In this document: positions 8,277-14,916 of the stretch, in pieces
How positions within the stretch are numbered: position 1 is the stretch's first letter
Layout: every line of letters starts with the position of its first letter
Source of the DNA: an uncultured Clostridium sp.
GTDB lineage: Bacteria; Bacillota; Clostridia; TANB77; CAG-508
Direction of reading: 5' to 3'
DNA: 27,765 nucleotides
Assembly: GCA_900555615.1 (NCBI GenBank)
Contig: USMB01000021.1
Span: forward strand, 1 to 27,765
Made by a program: the position numbers and the translations under genes
Notes under the pieces: generated by a model
Told to the model about the DNA's origin: nothing
Seen by the model: the letters and a program-made list of their open reading frames with translations, nothing else
Databases searched by the model: none

Positions 8277-9388
8277 TAAATTTCTCCTCTCTTTATTAGC
8301 ATTGTATATTTATCTATATATTCATATGCAACACTATTTTCTTTAATTTTTCTTTTAAATGCTTCATCATTCAAATCCATAGGATAATAATTTATTGTTT
8401 TATAATTACTCCTTGGTTCAAAATTAATACACCCATAATCATCACGCATTATATTCATCCAACTTGATACATATCTTGCGTTTGATTGAGTCAAATATAA
8501 AACATCTCTATTTCTAAATCTTTCTTTTATTTGTTGAGCTATTTCTTGATTTGTAGCGTTTATACTTGCGTCATCATTGAATACTTTGTATATTTGCTCA
8601 AAATATACACTAATATATGATTTATACATATCTAAAGCAAAATCTTCATAATTTTTTATTGCCATATTTTTTCCTGCTTCTGTAAGCAAATTTTTATTAT
8701 TAATTAACCCTAAATTAGAAACACTAATAAAAGCATTTCTCCAATTCCCATTATTAATAGTTCCTATTTTTTTTAAATATTTATCGTCAAGTTCTTTTCT
8801 ATTGCATTCTGTAATCCCTTTTTGCTCTAAATATAATAAATATTTCAATAATATATATAATTCAAAAATTCTATTATCACGAAAATAATATTGTGAAACC
8901 GTAACCAAATTACTTTCATATGCTTCTTCTAATTCATTTAATTCTTTATTTGTAATTTGACGAACAGCATTATTATTTTCATTTATTTCAAGTATAATTA
9001 GACTTTCAGGATATTTAAACTTTGCAATATTAAATAAATTATTTCTAATAACTGAATCTGGAAATATATATACTGTATTAAAATTAGACATATATTCCAA
9101 TGACTTATGTGATATATTTTTTTCTGCAAAATATTCATATTGAAATACCTGTCCAATTCCTCGGACATAATCTGTTACTCCAATCTGTCCACCTTTGCAC
9201 TCCATAATAGCTCTTATTTTATCATTATCTATAATTGTAAAATCCGCCCATATTCCATTTATATATTCATCTTCGTGTACAAATTGATAATCATTGCCTA
9301 ATTGCAAGATATTCTTTATTCCATCCCTTACTACATCATTATTTATTATCCTCATATGTACTTCTGATTCTATATCTAAAACTCCCAT
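8276..9388 (-). CDS. Predicted PD-(D/E)XK restriction endonuclease
   Basis: The N-terminal part has a PD-(D/E)XK core: D49 in GIWADFTII, then E63-C-K65 in RAIMECKGG, with further conserved GQVFQYEYF downstream. The rest is a mixed helical region likely to hold DNA-recognition elements, with a winged-helix-like stretch near residues 190-240. It lies immediately before and overlaps a cytosine-5 methyltransferase gene, which gives the functional call. The recognition sequence cannot be read from the protein. The start at 9388 follows TGGAGG at a 5-base distance; a later ATG at 9355 (MRIINND) is less well placed. The order nuclease first, methyltransferase second is less usual and raises the question of how the methyltransferase is expressed first after transfer. 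Confidence 0.8.
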   Translation of the reverse strand: MGVLDIESEVHMRIINNDVVRDGIKNILQLGNDYQFVHEDEYINGIWADFTIIDNDKIRAIMECKGGQIGVTDYVRGIGQVFQYEYFAEKNISHKSLEYMSNFNTVYIFPDSVIRNNLFNIAKFKYPESLIILEINENNNAVRQITNKELNELEEAYESNLVTVSQYYFRDNRIFELYILLKYLLYLEQKGITECNRKELDDKYLKKIGTINNGNWRNAFISVSNLGLINNKNLLTEAGKNMAIKNYEDFALDMYKSYISVYFEQIYKVFNDDASINATNQEIAQQIKERFRNRDVLYLTQSNARYVSSWMNIMRDDYGCINFEPRSNYKTINYYPMDLNDEAFKRKIKENSVAYEYIDKYTMLIKRGEI

Positions 9389-9424
9389 AATTCCTCCAAA
9401 ATCTAATCAAAAAAATTCTATTTT

Positions 9425-9453
9425 AATATATCATAATTCTAATTTTTTAACAA
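9425..9453 (-). promoter_or_regulatory. Promoter of the restriction-modification operon
   Basis: On the minus strand TTGTTA and TATATT are separated by 17 bases, about 36 bases before the nuclease start codon. Confidence 0.5.
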
Positions 9454-9526
9454 TAAAATTATGGAAGTTTATTTTAAAATTTTTTCTAACAATATATACT
9501 TATTTTTTCATATAATTAAATTATAA

Positions 9527-9743
9527 TTTAATTTCATTCTTATTTATATTAATAACATCAAGTTCATTTAGACATATTGAAATCTCATTTTCATCTGAAA
9601 TAATTAATCTCAATCTATTCAATAAAAATCTAGCATTCTTTATTTTGAAATGATTTTCTATTTCTCTGCTTCAATTTTATCCATATATCTTTCCCAATAT
9701 ATTTTCTTAATAATACATTTTCTAAATCTTTTATTTTCTCCAT
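9527..9743 (-). pseudogene. Third member of a small tandem paralogue family, frameshifted
   Basis: The ATG at 9743 overlaps the end of the preceding gene by 13 bases and opens MEKIKDLENVLLRKYIGKDIW, but the frame closes soon after at NKEC. In the next frame the sequence continues SREIENHFKIKNARFLLNRLRLI, then ISICLNELDVININKNEIKL and stop. That continuation follows the same pattern as the 10028 gene (INKARIIINKDRLIF, then IVISLFDVRKLKIQDNIKISL). I infer a single indel in a former gene of about 70-75 codons. Confidence 0.6.
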
Positions 9744-10024
9744 CTGTTACTCCTTTGTGTACTAATACGAATTGTTAATTCATCTAATTGTATTATAACT
9801 ACATTTTTATTTATATCAATCAACTTGATTTCTGTTATATTTATATTTAATTTGTTAACCTTTCGAGTATCTCTAATAAATATTATTCCAATTTTTTTAT
9901 CATACCAAATATTAACTCTATATACTTCAAATGTTACTTGACAAGCTCCACTAATTTTAATTATGCAATTTTTATTTTTAAAATAATATAAGTGATTATT
10001 TAGTTGTTGTTCTTGTACCTTCAT
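9731..10024 (-). CDS. Small beta-rich protein of a tandem paralogue family, copy 2
   Basis: This 97-aa protein has no family I can name. It is predicted to be mostly short beta strands (IIKISGACQVTFEVYRVNIW, then KIGIIFIRDTRKVNKLNI). Its C-terminal half, NINITEIKLIDINKNVVIIQL, resembles the alternating I/L/D pattern in the neighbouring copies at 10028 and 9527. The start lies 3 bases after the stop of the 10028 gene and its stop overlaps the start of the broken third copy, so the three form one translation-coupled run behind the serine recombinase. There is no signal peptide or membrane segment. Function is unknown. Confidence 0.6.
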   Translation of the reverse strand: MKVQEQQLNNHLYYFKNKNCIIKISGACQVTFEVYRVNIWYDKKIGIIFIRDTRKVNKLNINITEIKLIDINKNVVIIQLDELTIRISTQRSNRWRK

Positions 10025-10027
10025 CTG

Positions 10028-10300
10028 TTACACCTCCAATGAAATTTCAAAATCATCATTATATATTAATGAGATTTTTATATTATCTTGAATTTTTAAC
10101 TTTCTAACATCAAATAAACTTATAACAATATCATTGTCATTATTAGCAAATATCAATCTATCTTTATTTATTATAATTCTTGCCTTATTTATAATTACTC
10201 TTGTATTTATAATACCTTTGAAATATATAAATACATTTGATTTACTATATTCTTTTAATATTATTTTCTTCATTTTTTCATAATTTAAAATATTAATCAT
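10028..10300 (-). CDS. Small beta-rich protein of a tandem paralogue family, copy 1
   Basis: I place the start at the ATG at 10300 (MINILNYEKMKK), because GTGAGG lies 9 bases upstream, inside the last codons of the recombinase gene. A GTG at 10315 would be the only longer alternative, but it is part of that ribosome-binding site. The 90-aa product has regular strands: VFIYFKGIINTRVIINKARI, KDRLIFANND, DIVISLFDVRKL, and a final NDDFEISLEV. The pattern looks like a small beta-barrel or sandwich. It overlaps the recombinase gene by 8 bases. No function is assigned. Confidence 0.6.
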   Translation of the reverse strand: MINILNYEKMKKIILKEYSKSNVFIYFKGIINTRVIINKARIIINKDRLIFANNDNDIVISLFDVRKLKIQDNIKISLIYNDDFEISLEV

Positions 10301-10913
10301 TATTTTTTGCCTCACTTTCCAGAAATTTATTAAACCTATAAAATGTACTTTTCGATGTTTCGCTTATCCTCATTGCATCAACCGTTTTCTCTATTTCTCC
10401 ACGTTTCCATTTTTTCCAAACCTCAATAAAATCCTCTGTAATTTCGACTTTTGGTCTGCCTAATTTTTTACCTTTTTTTCTAGCTTGTTCAAGTCCTTGT
10501 TTAGTTCTTTCTACTATTTGAATTCTGTCACTTTCAGCTTTCCAAGCAAAAATCTCAAAAATTATACCATTAATTAAATTAGTGATAGGTTTCATTTTTT
10601 CATCTGAATAATCCAAGTTAAGTGATGGCATATCCAAAACTTGTACTGAAATTTCATTATTTTTAAAATATTCCCATTGTTCCTTTAATTCTTTTGCATT
10701 TCTGCCTAATCTATCTAATGATGATATAACAAGTATATCTCCTTTTTCTAATGCTCTTTTCATATAGTTGAATCCTAAACGCTCAAAATTTGTTCCTGTT
10801 GCTTTATCTTCGTATATGTCTTTATCCAAAATCCCTAATTTTTTAAAATTTTCATATTGCCTATCTAAATTTTGTTTTCCTGTTGATACTCTCATATATC
10901 CTACTTTTTTCAT
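10293..10913 (-). CDS. Serine recombinase, resolvase/invertase family
   Basis: The protein starts MKKVGYMRVSTGKQNLDRQY, with the catalytic Ser10 and the conserved R8 and Q14. The LDRLGRN motif (66-72) and the long E-helix region ending ERTKQGLEQARKKGKKLGRPK are present, followed by a C-terminal helix-turn-helix (about 165-200). The length of 206 aa matches resolvase and invertase types rather than large transposon integrases. The upstream region has dyad repeats that could be its binding sites. It may resolve dimers of the circular element, invert a segment or catalyse another local rearrangement. It is the first gene of a run that includes the small paralogues. Confidence 0.9.
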   Translation of the reverse strand: MKKVGYMRVSTGKQNLDRQYENFKKLGILDKDIYEDKATGTNFERLGFNYMKRALEKGDILVISSLDRLGRNAKELKEQWEYFKNNEISVQVLDMPSLNLDYSDEKMKPITNLINGIIFEIFAWKAESDRIQIVERTKQGLEQARKKGKKLGRPKVEITEDFIEVWKKWKRGEIEKTVDAMRISETSKSTFYRFNKFLESEAKNND

Positions 10914-10936
10914 TTTTAAAATTCCTCTCTTTCCAT

Positions 10937-11048
10937 AGTTCTAAAATCGATGGTTTTATAGAACTACTATTTTTTATTATTTTATGGTTTCAAAAACGTT
11001 ATTTTTTAATTGTTGGAACGTTCTATATTTTTATAACGTTTTTGAAAC
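10937..11048. repeat. Dyad-repeat region upstream of the serine recombinase (putative res/operator site)
   Basis: The outer perfect 16-bp inverted repeat has arms GTTTCAAAAACGTTAT (10987-11002) and ATAACGTTTTTGAAAC (11033-11048). Between them lies the 8-bp palindrome GAACGTTC (11016-11023). A separate AGTTCTA/TAGAACT dyad is at 10937-10943 and 10959-10965. Several related dyads within 112 bp immediately upstream of a resolvase-type gene is the usual arrangement of res sites. The sequence alone does not prove binding. Confidence 0.6.
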
Positions 11049-11060
11049 TATTTTTTATTT

Positions 11061-11351
11061 CTAATAATCTTTTCTAACAATAATAAATTTTAAGATATTG
11101 TCATCAATTCTATAATTTCTTTCAATTTCTGAAATTTCGTTACTTTCTGCAATGAAGTTAATTAAAACGTAATAAGCATTTTTATTTTTTCTAATTTCAT
11201 ATGCTAATCTTTTTTTTCCTAATTCTTCAATATCTTTAATTTCACAATCCTTAAAATAAGTTTTTGCTTTCTCTAAAGTTTTTTTATATTCTTCATCATT
11301 TAATTTTTCATCTAATAATATTACTGTTTCATATAAATTTTTATTTTCCAT
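11061..11351 (-). CDS. rpsF: Ribosomal protein bS6 homologue carried on the element
   Basis: The 96-aa protein aligns in pattern with bS6 over its full length: LYETVILLDEKLNDEEY at the N-terminus, then IEELGKKRLAYEIRKNKNAYYVLINF, which is the family signature, and RIDDNILKFIIVRKDY at the end. bS6 binds the central domain of 16S rRNA as a partner of bS18 in the small subunit. In most bacteria rpsF heads an rpsF-ssb-rpsR operon; here neither ssb nor rpsR is present, and the neighbours are a RadC-like gene and a serine recombinase. That makes a second, element-borne copy more likely than the host's only copy, but I cannot see the rest of the genome. The start follows TTGGAGG. A long hairpin precedes the gene. 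Confidence 0.85.
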   Translation of the reverse strand: MENKNLYETVILLDEKLNDEEYKKTLEKAKTYFKDCEIKDIEELGKKRLAYEIRKNKNAYYVLINFIAESNEISEIERNYRIDDNILKFIIVRKDY

Positions 11352-11385
11352 TTCTTAATCCTCCAATATTTTAATTTTTACAGTT

Positions 11386-11442
11386 GGCTAAATTTTGGAA
11401 AATTCCTTTATTATATATAAAGCTTTTTACCAAAATAAAGCC
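11386..11442. promoter_or_regulatory. Long hairpin between radC-like and bS6 genes
   Basis: The arms GGCTAAATTTTGG (11386-11398) and CCAAAATAAAGCC (11430-11442) pair at 11 of 13 positions, with nested inner pairs (AAAA/TTTT and CTTTAT/ATAAAG). On the plus strand it is followed by seven T (11444-11450), like a terminator; on the minus strand it forms the structured leader of the bS6 mRNA. A TATAAT lies inside it on the minus strand, with only a weak -35 match. Confidence 0.55.
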
Positions 11443-11451
11443 ATTTTTTTA

Positions 11452-11880
11452 TTATTTTATACAACTAACAAATTGATTTCCTGCTACAATTATATGGTCA
11501 AGTAGTTGTATATCCATTAATTTACACGCGTTTTTTAATTTATTAGTAAGTCCTATATCATTTTTACTAGCAATAGGGCTTTCTGTTGGGTGGTTATGTA
11601 CTAATATAATTTTGCTACTATTACATAGTAACGCCATTTTAAATATTGATTTTAAATCTAAATAACAATAATTAATTCCACCTTTTGCAACTTCTGAAAA
11701 TCCTACTATTTGATTTTTTAGATTTAAGCATATCAAAATTGTTATTTCTTCAGTTGCTTTTTCTAATTCTTCTATTTCATTTACTATTTTTACAATATCT
11801 GTTGCTGATGATATTGTTCTGGTATTGTATTTGTAATTTTCTTCTTTAATAGCTTGAATTTTAATTTTTGAAAATGTCAT
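11452..11880 (-). CDS. RadC-like JAB/MPN-domain protein
   Basis: The 142-aa protein is the JAB/MPN metalloprotease-like domain of the RadC family. The metal-site pattern is HNHPTESPIASKND, with H95, H97 and D108. Upstream is the family's LICLNLKNQIVGFSEVAKGG block. It lacks the N-terminal helix-hairpin-helix region of full chromosomal RadC. Short RadC versions are common on plasmids, integrative elements and prophages; their substrate is not established, and a role in DNA repair is doubtful. The start follows TTGGAGGATTTAAAAAATG, a leader very similar to that of the bS6 gene downstream. Confidence 0.85.
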   Translation of the reverse strand: MTFSKIKIQAIKEENYKYNTRTISSATDIVKIVNEIEELEKATEEITILICLNLKNQIVGFSEVAKGGINYCYLDLKSIFKMALLCNSSKIILVHNHPTESPIASKNDIGLTNKLKNACKLMDIQLLDHIIVAGNQFVSCIK

Positions 11881-11951
11881 TTTTTAAATCCTCCAATTTT
11901 AAAATTTTGAATTTTTAGATTTTTAATTTTTATTTTTAATTTTTTTAGTGC

Positions 11952-11974
11952 TAGAGAAGGAAAATCCTTCTCTA
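11952..11974. terminator. Hairpin after the 150-aa hypothetical gene
   Basis: A perfect 10-bp stem TAGAGAAGGA/TCCTTCTCTA has a 3-base loop, 8 bases after the stop at 11982. A run of five T follows on the plus strand only, so its efficiency for the minus-strand gene is uncertain. Confidence 0.55.
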
Positions 11975-11981
11975 AATCTTT

Positions 11982-12434
11982 TTAATATGTTCTAATCAAT
12001 CCTCCAGATTTTACTTTATACACAATCGAACCAAATTCAGAAAACATCTCATCATTCAAATTTACTACATAACTAAACGCATAATTTTCTTTTAAATCTT
12101 GTTTGTCTTGTTCGTATTCTTCATCATAACTACTTACATATAATAAATTAAGTAGTTCTCCAAATTCTGTAAATATATGTATTGCGTGATAAACTATTGC
12201 ATTATGTTCTTTTTCAAACTCTTCAATAATTTTTACATATTTATCCGCTCCATTTGATTGCGTGCAATAATATAAAATACCACCCATTTTTGTTTGTTCT
12301 GAATAATAAATCAAATCGTTTTTCTTGAAATCATCAACAACATTTTTTAGTAGTCCTTTTTCTTTTAATATTTCTAATCGTTTCAATGCCTCTTGTTTCT
12401 GCATTGTTCTTAAATCTGTTTTAATTTTTTTCAT
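11982..12434 (-). CDS. Hypothetical protein, 150 aa
   Basis: I do not recognise a family. Residues 1-45 are helical and basic (MKKIKTDLRTMQKQEALKRLEIL), followed by a mixed alpha/beta domain with KMGGILYYCTQSNG, YHAIHIFTEFGELLNLLYVSSY and a C-terminal EFGSIVYKVKSGGLIRTY. It looks like a compact cytoplasmic domain rather than an enzyme with visible active-site motifs. The ribosome-binding site is AAGGTG, and the gene lies directly downstream of the promoter on the minus strand at 12494-12521. The opposing small RNA at 12508-12611 starts within its promoter region. Confidence 0.55.
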   Translation of the reverse strand: MKKIKTDLRTMQKQEALKRLEILKEKGLLKNVVDDFKKNDLIYYSEQTKMGGILYYCTQSNGADKYVKIIEEFEKEHNAIVYHAIHIFTEFGELLNLLYVSSYDEEYEQDKQDLKENYAFSYVVNLNDEMFSEFGSIVYKVKSGGLIRTY

Positions 12435-12469
12435 AATAAAAACACCTTTCCAATAAAATTTTTCTAAAT

Positions 12470-12524
12470 CTCTTGAAAAAGTGTTATATTTCTTTTATAA
12501 TATAATGTATAACACTTTCAAGAG
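12470..12524. promoter_or_regulatory. Face-to-face promoters inside a 55-bp inverted repeat
   Basis: The left arm CTCTTGAAAAAGTGTTATA (12470-12488) and the right arm TATAACACTTTCAAGAG (12508-12524) match except for two extra A. On the plus strand TTGAAA (12473-12478), 17 bases, TATAAT (12496-12501). On the minus strand TTGAAA (12516-12521), 16 bases, TATAAA (12494-12499). Both -10 boxes occupy almost the same bases, so only one strand can be initiated at a time. The repeat is also a candidate binding site for a repressor. Confidence 0.65.
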
Positions 12525-12611
12525 TTCATCTTTTGAATTGTGTTGAGGATTGCTTGTATTAGTTGTTTAAAAGTTTGCCGACTTGTCAACTAATGCAAGT
12601 GTCTTTTTTTA
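12508..12611 (+). ncRNA. Predicted small RNA opposing the hypothetical-gene operon
   Basis: A near-perfect sigma-A promoter (TTGAAA-17-TATAAT at 12473-12501) would start a plus-strand transcript near 12508. It ends in a 13-bp stem, CTTGTATTAGTTG with CAACTAATGCAAG (one G-U pair), followed by TGTC and seven T. No reading frame with a ribosome-binding site lies in this interval. The transcript would be antisense to any minus-strand read-through from the AbrB-like gene into the 150-aa gene. The layout resembles the RNA at 17590-17680. It is predicted from signals only. Confidence 0.6.
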
Positions 12612-12785
12612 CTTCTTTTTCTTGATTACAATTTCATTTTCTTTATATATGATGTCAACTTCCGTATCTTTATCCATTTTTGCTATATTTTCAACACCAC
12701 TTTTTTTCAATGCGACTTTGTAACCTTTTATTTTGCCTTTATTTTTAGTGTCGTTATAATCAAGAACAGGTGTAAGTTTTCCCAT
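12609..12785 (-). CDS. AbrB/MazE-like small DNA-binding protein, 58 aa
   Basis: A short gene runs from the ATG at 12785, behind AGAGGTG, to the TAA at 12609. It encodes MGKLTPVLDYND, a basic stretch KGKIKGYKVALKKSG, then KDTEVDIIYKENEIVIKKKK. The V-L-K...GD/DTEV-V-IYK-I-VIKKK pattern is that of swapped-hairpin AbrB/MazE/SpoVT transcription factors and antitoxins. A promoter with a palindromic operator lies just upstream, consistent with autoregulation. No obvious MazF-like toxin gene is adjacent, so a regulator role is more likely than a complete toxin-antitoxin pair. The family call is moderate because the protein is so short. Confidence 0.6.
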   Translation of the reverse strand: MGKLTPVLDYNDTKNKGKIKGYKVALKKSGVENIAKMDKDTEVDIIYKENEIVIKKKK

Positions 12786-12830
12786 ATAGCACCTCTCTTT
12801 CTTCCTTGTATTTCAACACATATATATTAT

Positions 12831-12870
12831 ACTACAAAACGTAGACTACGTCAATAGTTTTTTGCATATT
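12831..12870 (-). promoter_or_regulatory. Promoter and palindromic operator of the AbrB-like gene
   Basis: On the minus strand TTGACG, 17 bases, TATAAT. The -35 and spacer contain ACGTAGTCTACGT, a 13-base perfect dyad with a single central base. A dyad across the -35 and spacer fits repression by a dimeric regulator such as the AbrB-like product. Confidence 0.65.
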
Positions 12871-12885
12871 TTTCAATATTTTGGA

Positions 12886-13438
12886 ACACTTTTTTATTTT
12901 TAATTTGTATATTTAAATTATTCAAAAATTCTATAAAACTATATGATAACCATTAGCAAATATTAAAACAAATACATATATAATAACGCAGTAAAAACAT
13001 ATATTTAATAACAATGATATAATTTTCAAAATAATCACGCATAATATTCAGTTACTTTTTAGTATGTAATAATATAAATCTATTTAATAAAATATATAAA
13101 CCCTATCATAAAAATTGATAATAGGATTTTATATTACATTTTAAGAAATTAAAAAGAGGGATAGGGGCAGTGTTGACCATATTAGATGCTAAGAAAAATT
13201 TATATATAGACGTTGCACTACAATTTCGATTCAGTAAATTAGTTTTCTAATTGTGTGGTATCACACTTAATATATCAATATTTTTGTGGTGTGGTAGTTG
13301 GTGTTGTGATATTTGTATATAGTTTTATTTAAAATTATATGTGAAATAGATGTAAATCTGTTTTTTGTTGGTGGCATATTTATATAAAGAAAGAAAAATA
13401 AATTGAAATTATAGAAATTTCCCCCATATAAAATTTAT
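12886..13438. other. Non-coding region with GT-rich segment (candidate origin or transfer site)
   Basis: No protein gene was found in about 550 bases. The first half is AT-rich and has a weak hairpin near 13099-13127 (CCTATCA and TGATAATAGG). From about 13150 to 13380 the plus strand becomes unusually rich in G and T and poor in C, unlike all flanking DNA. That segment has a G-rich block (GAGGGATAGGGGCAG), a GTGTG-GTAT-CACAC hairpin and clustered GTGGT motifs. It lies directly 3' of the helicase gene. This composition and position could mark a replication or transfer origin, but no known origin consensus is recognised. Confidence 0.35.
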
Positions 13439-13464
13439 GAAGTGCAAGATATTTCTTACACTTC
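13439..13464 (-). terminator. Terminator overlapping the end of the helicase gene
   Basis: On the minus strand GAAGTGTAAGA pairs with TCTTGCACTTC (11 bp, one G-U) around a 4-base loop, and the stop codon lies inside the stem. The following T content is moderate. Confidence 0.55.
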
Positions 13465-14916
13465 TTTTTTATCTTCATATAAAAATTCAGCTTGTTTAAT
13501 CGGCAAATTGCTATACAAATAAACCGTACAATCATTTCTTAATAATCTTGCTCTACCCACTGCCTGTTCTAATTCTGTATTTATAAGCCATAATTGTATA
13601 TCTCTTAATAATTTATTATCATAAGTATTAAACCAGAATTTACAGTTATTATATTCAATTTCTTGGTATCTCATTTGTTCATTACTATAATCGTTTGCAT
13701 ATTTGTCTATTGCATAAGCATATAACTTATATACTGCTTCGTTATAGTGTGGCGTTCCTATAATCAGTAAGTCTTTTCCCTCCAAATGATTTTTTCCCTC
13801 TGTATTACCAAAGTTCAATGCTTCCTCTGTACTATTAAATTGTTTAAAAGAAATTACTTCTTTATTTTTGATTTTAGGATATTTCTTTCTTATGCTTTTA
13901 AATTTATCTTCGTGAATCTTTAAGTCATACCTACTACAACTTGTACTTGGAAACTGCTTAATTTTCCCTAAAAGTCTTACATTCCCAACATCTAAAACAT
14001 TTACATCAAAATTCCAAAATAACATTTTATAAAATTTTTCTTCAACAGTAGCAGAAAATAGAACTATATCATAATTTGGAAAAGGTTTGACCTCTAAAAA
14101 ATATATCTCATCTGATGAATTTGGCAAAACCGTTTCTTTTGCATTATCTTTTACATTTTTAAAATTTTCCATAACTTCTTTTTTAGGATTATATTTCCAT
14201 AATGCTTTCGCATTGAAAACACACATTAAATCAAAATCATATACATCATCTTCTATTTCTTTTATAATCTTTGATTCTGTTACTACATTCTCTATTAATT
14301 GTGTAGTTTTTTCATAGTCTGCATCAGTAATCTGCATTATTCTATTTTGAAATTTTGAATATAATTCATAATCTTTACAATTAAAAGATAACAAATCCTT
14401 CATAGATATTTTAGTGATTTTTAATGTACTTTTTATAATATCCTCATCAATTATAATTTTATGTGTATCTAAAAATTTTTTACTAAAATAATATAATCTG
14501 TCGTGAGTTGTAATTACATTACCCTCAAATTTATTGATTAATTTATTTTGTTCCAAATAATAATTTATATTATCTAAATCAACTTTTTCTTTTGATGTTA
14601 TTTTTTCTTTTTCCTCTATTTCTTTTTTCTTTTTATACAAATACTTTTTTACTGCTGAATGTAATCCCATTTTATAATAATTTTCCACTTTTTCCTGTAT
14701 TTCTGCAACTTTAAAAGTAGGTAATGCTGGAGTCTTCATAAAATTATAAGTTCCATATTTTTTTACTGCATCTTCGTATATCTGGTCTTTCAAATTGTTA
14801 GTAGGTACTACAACTACTTTACTACATTTTTCTTCTGATAGAGCATACTCAATATATGCTCTACTCTTTCCTAATCCAGGTGGTGCTTTTATTATTGTTA
14901 ATTTATTTCTATTCAT
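13456..14916 (-). CDS. SF2-type DNA helicase of the element's replication module
   Basis: Walker A is APPGLGKS (11-18). Motif II is IIIDED (154-159), a DEAD-like variant. Motif III is FSATVEE near residue 300, and motif VI is QAVGRARLL near 455, with its arginines present. The protein therefore has the ATPase core of a superfamily 2 helicase, with an inserted helical, lysine-rich stretch at about 80-125. The gene overlaps the primase-like gene upstream by 8 bases, which indicates coupled expression. Together they look like a minimal primase-helicase pair for replication of the circular element. The nearest known analogues are phage and plasmid replicative helicases. DNA unwinding is inferred, not shown. 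Confidence 0.75.
   Translation of the reverse strand: MNRNKLTIIKAPPGLGKSRAYIEYALSEEKCSKVVVVPTNNLKDQIYEDAVKKYGTYNFMKTPALPTFKVAEIQEKVENYYKMGLHSAVKKYLYKKKKEIEEKEKITSKEKVDLDNINYYLEQNKLINKFEGNVITTHDRLYYFSKKFLDTHKIIIDEDIIKSTLKITKISMKDLLSFNCKDYELYSKFQNRIMQITDADYEKTTQLIENVVTESKIIKEIEDDVYDFDLMCVFNAKALWKYNPKKEVMENFKNVKDNAKETVLPNSSDEIYFLEVKPFPNYDIVLFSATVEEKFYKMLFWNFDVNVLDVGNVRLLGKIKQFPSTSCSRYDLKIHEDKFKSIRKKYPKIKNKEVISFKQFNSTEEALNFGNTEGKNHLEGKDLLIIGTPHYNEAVYKLYAYAIDKYANDYSNEQMRYQEIEYNNCKFWFNTYDNKLLRDIQLWLINTELEQAVGRARLLRNDCTVYLYSNLPIKQAEFLYEDKKEV

Noticed and set aside
12609..12785. Complete MazEF toxin-antitoxin pair
   Set aside because: Only a MazE/AbrB-like gene is present; no MazF-like or other toxin gene follows within the operon.
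13099..13127. Terminator of a third plus-strand small RNA
   Set aside because: The hairpin is weak and I find no convincing promoter upstream on the plus strand.
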